Below, piece by piece: positions 16,904 to 25,213 of a stretch of 51,367 bases of DNA. The notes under the pieces were generated by a model. It did no database searches, was not told where the DNA came from, and saw only the letters and a program-made list of their open reading frames with translations. The first letter of the stretch is position 1. Each line of letters opens with the position of its first letter. A program made the position numbers and the translations under genes. The stretch is taken from positions 1-51,367 of the forward strand of contig JACQTO010000127.1 of the NCBI GenBank assembly GCA_016210745.1, read 5' to 3'. The stretch comes from Betaproteobacteria bacterium (lineage in GTDB: Bacteria > Pseudomonadota > Gammaproteobacteria > Burkholderiales > SG8-39).

Positions 16904-18229
16904 TTAGCTCTCCTTCGAACAATCGCGCGGCTTGATGCCCTTCTCCTTCGCGTATTGCGCGGCCGACTGCTCGATCATGGGCCGCACGATCGCTTGATCG
17001 GAGCTGATCCAGTCAGTGATGACCTTCCACTTCTTGCCGTCCCACTCCATGAACTTCACCGCGCCGCCGCCTTCATGATCCATGCAGGAAACCTTGAGCG
17101 CCTGCATCAGGCCGGTTGCGCCGAGTTGCTTCAGGCGCGCGTCGTTCAGATTCAGATGCTCGATGCCCCAGCGCGCTTGCTCGCCGGTAATCGGCTTCTT
17201 GCCGAACTTGCCTTGCGCCGTGCGAATGGCTTCGGCGGTGAGAATTCCCGCCACTACGCCGCGCGTGTGGTAGATCGAACCGATGCGGGAGCTGTCCTCG
17301 AGTTCGCCCTTGCCCTTCTTGTAGACGTGCTTGAGGATTTCCTGCATTACCGGGAAGCTCGTTCCCGGCAGGTTGAAACCGGCAGCGACGTAACCCTTGG
17401 CCGCGTCACCCGCGGGAATCACGTCCTCTTCGGCGCCGGACCACCACACGCCGACGATCTTGGTGCGCGGATAACCGGCCCTCGCCGCGGCCTTCAGCGC
17501 AGTGGGATTCATCACGCCCCAGCCGCGCAGGATCACCCAGTCGGGCTTGATGCGGCGAATCTCGAGCCATTGGGCCTGCTGCTCGTTGCCCGGGTGAGGC
17601 ACCGCAATATGGGTGACCTGGAAGCCGTATTTCTTCGCTTGCACGTCAAGAACCGCAATGGTTTCCTTGCCGTAGGCCGAATCGTGATACAGATTCACGA
17701 TCTTCTTGCCCTTCAGCTTGTCCATCCCGCCTTCCTTCATGCCGATGTACTTGATCTTGGCGGTGTTCTGCGACCAGTAGTTGGTGATCAGCGGGAAGAT
17801 GTACGGGAAGACGCGGCCGTCGGAGGCGTCCGTGCGGCCATAGCCCATCGAAATGACGGGAATATGGTCGGCAGTGGCCTTCTCGATCAGCGAATAGGTT
17901 ATGCCGGTCGAAAGCGGATGGATTACCGTGGCCCCGGTCGGCCCTTTTTTCTTGTTGCGCTCATAGCACTCAACGCCGCGCGCGTTGTTGTATTCGGTTT
18001 CGCACTTTTCCCAGGTGAGCTTGACGCCGTTGATGCCGCCGTCGCGATCGTTCAGCATCTGGAAATAATCAATCATGCCGCCGTAGAACCCCGATCCGCC
18101 TGGGGCATACGGTCCAACCCAATAGCCATTGGCCGGAATGAACTGCTCGTTTTGCGCAAGCACGGGGCCCGCCGCAAGTGCCAACACCCCCGCTACGCCA
18201 AGAGCCAAATTTCTAGTTCGCGTAAGCAT
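16904..18229 (-). CDS. livK: ABC transporter substrate-binding protein (Liv/HAAT type)
   Basis: Periplasmic binding protein of about 441 residues. The start MLTRTRNLALG (ATG 18229) has a GGAGAA ribosome binding site and a clear signal peptide ending PVLAQ. The mature protein has the periplasmic-binding type I fold: YFQMLNDRDGGINGVKLTWE, KGPTGATVIHPLSTGITYSL, VNLYHDSAYGKETIAVLDVQ and KPDWVILRGWGVMNPTA. It is longer than classic leucine-binding protein, as in the group often linked to aromatic or aliphatic acid uptake beside CoA ligases. The ligand is unknown. Confidence 0.9.
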   Translation of the reverse strand: MLTRTRNLALGVAGVLALAAGPVLAQNEQFIPANGYWVGPYAPGGSGFYGGMIDYFQMLNDRDGGINGVKLTWEKCETEYNNARGVECYERNKKKGPTGATVIHPLSTGITYSLIEKATADHIPVISMGYGRTDASDGRVFPYIFPLITNYWSQNTAKIKYIGMKEGGMDKLKGKKIVNLYHDSAYGKETIAVLDVQAKKYGFQVTHIAVPHPGNEQQAQWLEIRRIKPDWVILRGWGVMNPTALKAAARAGYPRTKIVGVWWSGAEEDVIPAGDAAKGYVAAGFNLPGTSFPVMQEILKHVYKKGKGELEDSSRIGSIYHTRGVVAGILTAEAIRTAQGKFGKKPITGEQARWGIEHLNLNDARLKQLGATGLMQALKVSCMDHEGGGAVKFMEWDGKKWKVITDWISSDQAIVRPMIEQSAAQYAKEKGIKPRDCSKES

Positions 18230-18348
18230 CGAATTTCTCCTCTTCCTCTGGTTAAACAAATACCCTTGTTCAGCAGGTTCGAATGCTGCCTAGCTTCTCC
18301 ACTATACCGAATCCATTCTCGAAAGCAAAAACCATTAACTCCGCGTTT

Positions 18349-19425
18349 TTAATGCGGAAACGGCCAAAGTCGCAGCTTCTCTTTGCCAATCTGCCATAGC
18401 CTCGCCAACCCGTTGGGCTCGACGGCGAGGAAGAAAATGATGAGGCCGCCGAAAATGATCAATTCCAGGTTCGACAACATGGCAAAGGAGAACTCAACGT
18501 CGAAAAGGCCTGAGATCCAGCCCGATACCAAGCTGAGGAAGATGGGCAGCAGCGTGATAAAAGCCGCACCCAGGAATGAGCCCAGGATGCTGCCCACCCC
18601 GCCGACAATGACCATGAACAGAATGCGAAATGACAGGTCGAGGTTGAAGGCTTCCGGCTCCACCGTGCCCAGGTAGGAAAACGCATACAGCGCGCCGGCG
18701 ACCCCGCAATAGAACGAACTGATGGCAAAGGCGAGCAGCTTGGTGTGCATCATGCGGATGCCGATCACCTCGGCCGCCACGTCCATGTCGCGCACCGCCA
18801 TGAAGGTGCGCCCGGTTTCGCTTCGCATCAGATTCTTGGCCAGGAGCGCCAGCAGCGCGACAATGCTCAAGGTGAGCAGATACTTGCTCGCCGGAGAGTC
18901 GAAGACGTAGCCCAGAATCACGATCTTCTGCGCCGAAATCACCCCAGAGGCGCTGTAGTTCGTAAACCAGCCGATCCGCTGCAGCGCCCAGAGCACGAAG
19001 AACTGGCAAGCGAGCGTCGCAACGGCAAGGTAAAACCCCTTGATGCGCAGCGAGGGCAGCCCGAAAACGACGCCGACAGCGGCGGCACACAGCCCGGCAA
19101 GGGCAAACGACACGAGAATCGGCATCCAGGGGATGCGCAGCACGAAGTTGTATGCCATGAACGCGCCAACCGCCATGAACGCGGCGGTTCCGAGGGAGAG
19201 CTGTCCCGCATAACCGGTCAGAATGTTCAGCCCCAACGTGGCCAAGGCGAGGACCAGAAACGGCGTGAGAATCGCCGAAAGCCAATATTGGTTGCCGATC
19301 AACGGCACGACCACGAAGGCGAAAACCAGGACGATCCCCATGCCTATCCGGTCCTGCAGGATCGGAAAGATCTGCTGGTCCTGTGCGTAGGAGGCTTTGA
19401 ACTGGCCCGCTTCTCTATAGAACAT
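18349..19425 (-). CDS. livM: ABC transporter permease (LivM type)
   Basis: Inner-membrane permease of 358 residues with about nine hydrophobic segments. Diagnostic LivM patterns are LGLNILTGYAGQLSLGTAAF, the EAA-like loop GRTFMAVRDMDVAAEVIGI and GVGSILGSFLGAAFITLLP. It pairs with LivH (19622) to form the translocation channel. It is separated from livH by about 200 bases that contain palindrome element copy 3, so a strong RNA hairpin would lie inside the transporter transcript. Confidence 0.91.
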   Translation of the reverse strand: MFYREAGQFKASYAQDQQIFPILQDRIGMGIVLVFAFVVVPLIGNQYWLSAILTPFLVLALATLGLNILTGYAGQLSLGTAAFMAVGAFMAYNFVLRIPWMPILVSFALAGLCAAAVGVVFGLPSLRIKGFYLAVATLACQFFVLWALQRIGWFTNYSASGVISAQKIVILGYVFDSPASKYLLTLSIVALLALLAKNLMRSETGRTFMAVRDMDVAAEVIGIRMMHTKLLAFAISSFYCGVAGALYAFSYLGTVEPEAFNLDLSFRILFMVIVGGVGSILGSFLGAAFITLLPIFLSLVSGWISGLFDVEFSFAMLSNLELIIFGGLIIFFLAVEPNGLARLWQIGKEKLRLWPFPH

Positions 19426-19461
19426 GGGGATTCAGGATTTAGGATTTAGTGAGTTACGAGT

Positions 19462-19600
19462 GTTGACCATTCCGGTGAAGGTTTTGGTGTTCTATAGGTC
19501 TCGTGTTTTTCGCGCAGTTGCGAAGTTGCACCTGCGCGAAAAACACGAGATTGAATAAAGGCAAAACCAGCCACCTTGGTTCCGGCTTGTCCGGCTTGGC
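19462..19600 (+). repeat. Covarying-palindrome element, copy 3
   Basis: Diverged copy. Perfect 18-base arms lie at 19500-19517 and 19532-19549, around a 14-base centre that still contains GTTGC motifs. The left flank GGTGAAGGTTTTGGTGTTCT aligns with the left flank of copies 1 and 2. The right flank GGCAAAACCAGCCACCTTGG and CCGGCTTG are nearly identical to them. The arm sequence (CTCGTGTTTTTCGCGCAG) shares only its outer CTC and its inner CAG with other copies, yet pairs perfectly. It lies between livH and livM. Confidence 0.87.
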
Positions 19601-19621
19601 ATTTAGAATCAAGGGGCAAAC

Positions 19622-20521
19622 TCATACGCGCTCAATATGCTTCTCGCCGAACAGTCCTTCGGGCCGCACCAGCAGGAACAGCAGTGCAAGCACGTACGGA
19701 AACCAGGACTCCAGTCCGCCGCCGACGTAGGGGCCGAAATAGACCTCCGCCAGCTTCTCCGAGGCGCCGATGATCAGGCCGCCGACGATGGCGCCGGCCA
19801 CCGACTCGAACCCGCCGAGGATCAGCACCGGCAGCGCCTTCAGCGCAATGAAGGTGAGGGCGAACTGAACGCCGTTGCGCGCCCCCCACATGAGGCCCGC
19901 CACCAGCGCGACGAAACCGGCCACCGTCCATACGATTGCCCAGATCTGGCGCAGCGGGATGCCCACGGCGAGCGCGCCCTGGTGGTCGTCGGCGACCGCG
20001 CGCAGCGCGCGACCGATACGGGTCTTTTGGAAGAACACGGCGAGCACCGCCACCAGCGTGCCCGCCACCACCGCCGCGAACATATCGAACTGGCTGATGT
20101 TGATATTCACGTTCTCGGACAACCACGCCATCGGCTCGTCCGGAATACCCAATTCCAGGCCGTGCGGCTGCGAGTCCCACACCAACTGCGCCAGACCCTC
20201 CAGCACGTAGGCAAGACCGATGGTGGCCATGAACAAAGTGATCTGCGGCTGGTTCACCAAGGGTCGCAGCACCACCCGCTCGATGGCGATGCCGAGCACG
20301 ACCATCACCGCGAGGGTGATGACGAGCGCAAGCCAGAAATTAACGCCGCGCTCCAGCAGGCTGACAAATGTGAGCGCGGCGAAGAACACCATCGCGCCTT
20401 GCGCGAAGTTGAACACCCCCGAGGCCTTGTAAATCAGGACGAACCCGAGCGCCACCAGCGAATACATCACCCCCGCGAGCAGGCCGCCGGCCAGGACCTC
20501 GATAAAAAATTGCCAGTTCAT
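19622..20521 (-). CDS. livH: ABC transporter permease (LivH type)
   Basis: Inner-membrane permease of 299 residues. The start MNWQFFIEVLAGGLLAGVMY has a GGGAGGG ribosome binding site. It shows the LivH features ALGFVLIYKASGVFNFAQGA, TRIGRALRAVADDHQGALAV (EAA loop) and LPVLILGGFESVAGAIVGGL. It forms a heterodimer with LivM. About 90 bases separate it from the upstream ATPase gene. Confidence 0.91.
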   Translation of the reverse strand: MNWQFFIEVLAGGLLAGVMYSLVALGFVLIYKASGVFNFAQGAMVFFAALTFVSLLERGVNFWLALVITLAVMVVLGIAIERVVLRPLVNQPQITLFMATIGLAYVLEGLAQLVWDSQPHGLELGIPDEPMAWLSENVNINISQFDMFAAVVAGTLVAVLAVFFQKTRIGRALRAVADDHQGALAVGIPLRQIWAIVWTVAGFVALVAGLMWGARNGVQFALTFIALKALPVLILGGFESVAGAIVGGLIIGASEKLAEVYFGPYVGGGLESWFPYVLALLFLLVRPEGLFGEKHIERV

Positions 20522-20609
20522 CCGGCCCTCCCGCCGCCCACGCTGGCGCCCGCGCCCAAGACCGGCGGGACGAACCGAACTTCCGCCTGCGCAATAACGA
20601 AAGAAAGCA

Positions 20610-21788
20610 TCAATGTGCGACCCCCAGATAGGCCCGGATGACGACTGGATCGGCGCGGACTTCATCAGGCGTTCCCTCGGCGATCTTCACCCCGTAATCG
20701 AGCACGACCACGTGCGTGGAAATGTCCATCACCACACCCATGTCATGCTCGATCAGGACGATGGTGGTGCCCCACTGTTCGTTGACATCGAGGATGAATC
20801 GGGCCATGTCCTCCTTTTCCTCGACGTTCATCCCCGCCATCGGCTCGTCGAGCAGCAGCACCTTGGCTTCCATCGCCAGGGCCCGGGCAAGCTCGACGCG
20901 TTTTTGCAGACCGTAGGGCAGCCGCCCCACGGGCGTCTTCCTGATCGCCTGGATTTCCAGAAAATCGATGATCTTCTCGACCTGCTCGCGATGGGCGATT
21001 TCTTCCTTCTGCGCGAATCCCCAATACAGGGCGTTGGTCAGGAAGTTGCCGTTCATTTTCAGCGAGCGCCCGGTCATGATGTTGTCGATCGTGGTCATGC
21101 CCTTGAACAGCGCGATGTTCTGAAAGGTGCGGGCGAACCCGAGTTCGGCCACCGCGTGCGCCGGCAAATGCGTGCGGTCCTTGCCCTCGAAAATGATCTC
21201 GCCGCGGTTCGGACGGTAGAATCCGCTGATGACATTGAGCATCGAGGTCTTGCCCGCGCCGTTGGGTCCGATGATGGAGTAGATCTCGCCCCGCTCGACC
21301 TGGAATCCGACGCCGGAGAGAGCGCGTACCCCGCCGAAACTCAGGTGGATGTCTTCGACCCGAAGAAAGGCTTCGGCTGCTTCCTCGCCGACGACTTCGC
21401 GCCGCTTGCGCATTTCGCCGATGGCGAACATCGCCTGATCGCGGGAATCGAAAATATTGGCGCGAAACATCGCGCGCCCCGCGTCCGCGCGGATGGTCTC
21501 GCGCGTGCGCGCGCTGGTCCCGACCCGCACCGTGCCGAGCGAGAACACGATGTTGGTCTTCTTGCCGCGGGCGGCGAAACGGTCCCAGACCGCGGGGTCG
21601 ATTTCGCAATGGGTGTAGTTGACCAGGAAATACCATTGCCGATTGGTGGCGGCGAGCCGGCGCTCAGCTTCGTCATAGAATTCGTCGACTTGCGCCTCGG
21701 TGGTCAAATTCATGTCGGAAAAATCGAATTCTGCGACGTCGATGGCGTCGTGGAGCATGACCCGATCCCGAATGGTCCGCTCAGCCAT
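20610..21788 (-). CDS. livG: LivG-type ABC ATPase with N-terminal STAS/SpoIIAA-like extension
   Basis: Protein of 392 residues, about 130 longer than a normal LivG. Residues from about 140 to the end form the ATPase: Walker A IIGPNGAGKTSMLNVISGFY, the LivG-type signature LPYGLQKRVELARALA, Walker B VLLLDEPMAGMN and the H-loop IEHDM. The N-terminal part (residues 1-130) contains RQWYFLVNYTHCEIDPAVWD and TNIVFSLGTVRVGTSARTRE. It resembles SpoIIAA/STAS-like domains but lacks any transporter motif. There is no stop between the parts and both show normal codon use, so it looks like a true fusion. It follows the acyl-CoA synthetase gene after 58 bases. Confidence 0.87.
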   Translation of the reverse strand: MAERTIRDRVMLHDAIDVAEFDFSDMNLTTEAQVDEFYDEAERRLAATNRQWYFLVNYTHCEIDPAVWDRFAARGKKTNIVFSLGTVRVGTSARTRETIRADAGRAMFRANIFDSRDQAMFAIGEMRKRREVVGEEAAEAFLRVEDIHLSFGGVRALSGVGFQVERGEIYSIIGPNGAGKTSMLNVISGFYRPNRGEIIFEGKDRTHLPAHAVAELGFARTFQNIALFKGMTTIDNIMTGRSLKMNGNFLTNALYWGFAQKEEIAHREQVEKIIDFLEIQAIRKTPVGRLPYGLQKRVELARALAMEAKVLLLDEPMAGMNVEEKEDMARFILDVNEQWGTTIVLIEHDMGVVMDISTHVVVLDYGVKIAEGTPDEVRADPVVIRAYLGVAH

Positions 21789-21846
21789 GAACTATCCGCA
21801 ACAGTCGGTCAAAAATGTCCACCTGTGTTCTCGCCATCCGAACGCC

Positions 21847-23793
21847 TCAGGCCGCCTTGGCCAGCGGCTCGTAGACCGCGGCATCGCGGATCTTGATGTC
21901 CGCGCTGATCGTGCCGGTGCGGCCGTCTTCGAACTTCACTTGCGTTTCGACGAATTGCGTTGTCTTGTCGGAATACAGCGCCTCGATCAACACCGTATAT
22001 TTCTCCGAGATGAAACCCCGCCGCACTTTGCGCGTGCGCGTGAGCTCGTCGTCGTCGGGATCGAGCTCCTTGTGCAGGATTAAAAAGCGCCGAATCTGGG
22101 AGTGACACAGGACCGAATCCTGCGACAAATCCGCGTTGACCTTTTCCACGCAATCGCGAATCAGGTCGTAGGCCTTGTCCATACCGGCCAGATCGGTGTA
22201 GCCCGAATAGGCGATGCCGCGCCGCTCCGCCCAGTCGCCCACCGCCGACATATCGATGTTGATGAACGCGCACACGACGTCGCGCCCGTGCCCGAAAGCT
22301 ACCGCCTCCTTGATGTAGGAGAAGAACTTGAGTTTGTTCTCGACATAGTTCGGAGCGAACACGGCGCCGTTGGAAAGTTTCCCCACATCCTTCGCCCGGT
22401 CGATGATCTTCAAGTGCCCATCGTCGTCGAAGTACCCCGCGTCTCCGGTATGGAAATAGCCCTGGCTGTCGATTGCCTCGGCGGTGGCTTCGGGGCGCCT
22501 GAAATACTCCTTGAGCATGGCCGGGCTCTTCACCAGCACCTCGCCGTTGTCGGCGATCTTGACCTCGATGCCCGGCACAGGCTTGCCGACGGTGTCGAGC
22601 TTGATGTCCCCGTCGGGCTGCAGGCACACATAGGCGCAGGTCTCGGTCGAACCGTAGAGCTGCTTCATGTTGATGCCGATCGAGCGATAGAATCGGAACA
22701 GATCCGGACCGATGGCGGCCCCGGCAGTGTAGGCCACGCGAATCCGGCTCATGCCGAGCACATTGCGCAGAGGTCCGTAGACGAAAATATTGCCGAGCCA
22801 GTACAGGAAGCGGTCGGCGGACGCAATGCCGGGTTTGCGGTCCAGGATCTCGGTTCCGCAGCGGCGCGCTACCTCCATGAAGCTGCGGAACATCCAGCGC
22901 TTCAACGCGCCCGCATCCTCCATGCGGATCATCACTTGTGTGAGCAGATTCTCGAAGATCCGCGGCGGCGCAAAGTAGAAGGTGGGGCCGATCTCGCGCA
23001 GATCGGTCATCACCGTTTCTGCCGACTCCGGACAGTTGATGGTGAACCCTGCGACCAGGGCCTCGCAGTATGAGAACAGTTGGTCGCCGATCCAAGCCAT
23101 CGGCAGGTAGGAAAGAACTTCCTCGTTCGGCGTCAGCCGGTCGAATTCCACGCCGCCGCGCGCGGCGGAATGCAGCGCCGCGTGGGTGAGGCATACGCCC
23201 TTGGGCTTGCCCGTCGTCCCGGAGGTGTAAAGAATGATAGCGACGTCTTGGGGACGAGTTTCTTCCACTGCGCCAAGGAAAAAATCGGCCCGCTCCCTGT
23301 CCCGTGCGAAGCCCAGGGCCCGGATCTCGTCGTAGCCCTGGAGAAACTCCTGTTCGTAATGCCGCAGTCCGCGCGGATCGTCGTAGATGACGTGCTCGAG
23401 CTTCGGACAGCGGTCCTTGATTTCGAGCAGCTTGTCGACCTGCTCCTGATCCTCGACGATGGCGAAGTGGACCTCGGCGTCGTTGAGGACGAACACCATC
23501 TCCTCGGCCACCGCGTCCTGGTACAAAGGAACGGGCACGCCGCCCAGCGACTGGGCAGCCGCCATGGCCCAGTAGAGCCGCGGGCGGTTGTCGCCGATGA
23601 TGGCCAGATTCATGCCGCGCTTGAAACCCTGCGCGGCCAGGCCGCAGGCAAGGGCGCGCACCTCGTCGGAGACCTGGGACCAAGTCCAAGTCTGCCAGAT
23701 GCCGAGGTCCTTCTCCCGAACAGCCGCGTGCTCGCCGCGCACCTTGGCATGGTGCAGCAGTAGGCGCGGGAACGTATCGAGCTGTTCGGCCAT
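21847..23793 (-). CDS. Long-chain-type acyl-CoA synthetase (AMP-dependent)
   Basis: Adenylate-forming acyl-CoA synthetase of 648 residues. The start MAEQLDTFPRLLLHHA is supported by an AGGAGGAG ribosome binding site. Motifs are intact: A3 ILYTSGTTGKPKGVCLTH, A5 MKQLYGSTETCAYV, A7 GYFHTGDAGYFDDDGHLKII and KDVGKLSNGAVFAPNYVEN. The C-terminal catalytic lysine is probably in the segment ELTRTRKVRRGFI. It is the first gene of the minus-strand liv operon, divergent from the Crp-type regulator gene. Coupling an importer to a CoA ligase suggests vectorial uptake and activation of a fatty, alicyclic or aromatic acid. Confidence 0.91.
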   Translation of the reverse strand: MAEQLDTFPRLLLHHAKVRGEHAAVREKDLGIWQTWTWSQVSDEVRALACGLAAQGFKRGMNLAIIGDNRPRLYWAMAAAQSLGGVPVPLYQDAVAEEMVFVLNDAEVHFAIVEDQEQVDKLLEIKDRCPKLEHVIYDDPRGLRHYEQEFLQGYDEIRALGFARDRERADFFLGAVEETRPQDVAIILYTSGTTGKPKGVCLTHAALHSAARGGVEFDRLTPNEEVLSYLPMAWIGDQLFSYCEALVAGFTINCPESAETVMTDLREIGPTFYFAPPRIFENLLTQVMIRMEDAGALKRWMFRSFMEVARRCGTEILDRKPGIASADRFLYWLGNIFVYGPLRNVLGMSRIRVAYTAGAAIGPDLFRFYRSIGINMKQLYGSTETCAYVCLQPDGDIKLDTVGKPVPGIEVKIADNGEVLVKSPAMLKEYFRRPEATAEAIDSQGYFHTGDAGYFDDDGHLKIIDRAKDVGKLSNGAVFAPNYVENKLKFFSYIKEAVAFGHGRDVVCAFINIDMSAVGDWAERRGIAYSGYTDLAGMDKAYDLIRDCVEKVNADLSQDSVLCHSQIRRFLILHKELDPDDDELTRTRKVRRGFISEKYTVLIEALYSDKTTQFVETQVKFEDGRTGTISADIKIRDAAVYEPLAKAA

Positions 23794-23938
23794 TGCTCTC
23801 CTCCTCCTGTCCCGGGGGACAGCCTCTAAGGGCAGCGGTTCCATATTACCCCGGAATCGGCCAGTGTTCGCGAGCCGGATCATAAAGTCTAAAATCGGGG
23901 TAGGCTGTCGCCTAGCTGACAATCATGGCGCATTCTTG

Positions 23939-24613
23939 ATGCGGTCGCTCGACCAAATGCTCGCTTTGAGCCCGTGGACCGGCGGGTTATCCCCGGATCA
24001 ACTGGATCGGGTCAAATCCGATGTCGTCCAACGCGAGTTCGCCGGCGGTGCCTACGTGTGCCGAAAGGGTGAACCGACCAATGCCTGGATCGGGGTCGTC
24101 GATGGATTGGTGAAACTCAATTCCGAGTCCGAGTCCGGGAAGGCCGTCACCCTGGCCGGCATTCCCGCGGGGAGCTGGTTCGGCGAAGGTTCTGTCCTCA
24201 AGCGCGAGCTGCGCAAGTACGATATCGTCACGCTGCGCGACTCGCGTATCGCCTTCATGCCCGAGGCGACGTTCCGCTGGCTGCTCGACAACAGCATCCC
24301 CTTCAACCGCTTCCTGCTGATGCAGCTGAACGAGAGGCTGGGACAGTTCATCGGCATGATCGAGCACGAGCGCCTGCTCGATCCCGATGCCCGGGTGGCC
24401 CGCGCGCTGGCATCTCTATTCAATCCGCACCTCTATCCGGTTACCGAGACCAAGATCCAGATCTCCCAGCAGGAAATCGGCTATCTGTCCGGTGTTTCGC
24501 GCCAGCGCGTCAATCAGGCGCTGCAAGTGCTGGAGAAAAACGGCATGCTGCGCGTCGAGTACGGCGGCATCACCGTTCTCGATCTGGCAGGACTGAAGCG
24601 CATCGGCGGCTAG
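23939..24613 (+). CDS. Crp/Fnr-family transcriptional regulator
   Basis: Regulator of 224 residues: cyclic-nucleotide-binding-like domain (VCRKGEPTNAWIGVVDGLVK, GIPAGSWFGEGSVL) joined by a long helix to a C-terminal winged helix (ISQQEIGYLSGVSRQRVNQA). It has a single cysteine in the N-terminal half, so it lacks the four-cysteine Fe-S site of FNR. The effector is unknown; the phosphate-binding RxS of CRP is not evident. It is divergent from the acyl-CoA synthetase/liv operon with a 145-base shared upstream region and is the natural candidate regulator of that operon. The recognition helix GVSRQRVNQ differs from the FNR type. Confidence 0.89.
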   Translation: MRSLDQMLALSPWTGGLSPDQLDRVKSDVVQREFAGGAYVCRKGEPTNAWIGVVDGLVKLNSESESGKAVTLAGIPAGSWFGEGSVLKRELRKYDIVTLRDSRIAFMPEATFRWLLDNSIPFNRFLLMQLNERLGQFIGMIEHERLLDPDARVARALASLFNPHLYPVTETKIQISQQEIGYLSGVSRQRVNQALQVLEKNGMLRVEYGGITVLDLAGLKRIGG

Positions 24614-24621
24614 ACGTCGGT

Positions 24622-24716
24622 GCCTCTGTAAATCCGTCTCCCCTTTTCGGGCAGTTGCCTGCAACTGCCCGAAAAGGGGAGATCGATAAACGGCGAGACC
24701 AGCTGGTTCCGGCTCA
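24622..24716 (+). repeat. Covarying-palindrome element, copy 4
   Basis: Perfect 21-base arms at 24638-24658 and 24661-24681 with CT at the centre. The outer end is CTCCCC, the inner end CAGTTGC, and the middle is CGGG where copy 1 has CGAG; the change is compensated on the other arm. The right flank GATCGATAAACGGCGAGACC and TGGTTCCGGCTC matches other copies but is shortened. The stop codon of the PIN gene on the other strand lies within the right end of the element. Confidence 0.88.
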
Positions 24717-25166
24717 GATCGGAGAAACAAATTTCGAGGGGTGCAGGATCTCGAAGCTCGCCAGAGGGGCGGCGGCACGCGCCAGCCGTAGCAGCGCCTT
24801 GTCCTTGGTGAGAAGGAAGCGTGCACCGGAATGCAGGGCCAGTTCGAGGAATTTCTGGTCGTCCGCATCGGTACAGCGCGGCAGTTCAGCCGGCGCAGGC
24901 GAGCCCGGGGCTTCGATCAACAGCGCCTGTGCGCAAAAGCGCTCGAACGCGTCGTTCTGAGCCGGCGAGTCCAACTTCAGCGCCGGGTACGCGAGCACCC
25001 GGCGCAGCTCGTCGAGGCATTCGCGCGTGGCGAGCGGAACGACCGCGCCGGAGCGGATTGCCTGGGCGATATGCGCAACGCCAGGGTCGCCGAAGACGAC
25101 CAAGTCGAGCACCACGTTGGTGTCCAGCACCACTTGGTGCGGCGAAGCGGTATGGCGTTCGGTCAT
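24714..25166 (-). CDS. PIN-domain protein, putative toxin
   Basis: PIN-fold ribonuclease-like protein of 150 residues. Acidic residues expected at the metal site are visible in VVLDTNVVLDL, CTDADDQKFLELAL and LLTKDKALL. It matches the subgroup annotated as putative toxin-antitoxin toxin component. No antitoxin gene is adjacent on either side, so it may be an orphan or have another role. Its stop codon falls in palindrome element copy 4. The start at ATG 25166 has no strong ribosome binding site; a start further upstream is possible. Confidence 0.82.
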   Translation of the reverse strand: MTERHTASPHQVVLDTNVVLDLVVFGDPGVAHIAQAIRSGAVVPLATRECLDELRRVLAYPALKLDSPAQNDAFERFCAQALLIEAPGSPAPAELPRCTDADDQKFLELALHSGARFLLTKDKALLRLARAAAPLASFEILHPSKFVSPI

Positions 25167-25213
25167 ACTCGTAGACAAGCGGCGCTTGCCCCGGTGGCTG
25201 AACGATACCCGAT

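Noticed and set aside
23939..24613. Crp/Fnr-family protein as the oxygen sensor FNR
   Set aside because: Lacks the N-terminal cysteine cluster required for the Fe-S sensor and has a different recognition helix.
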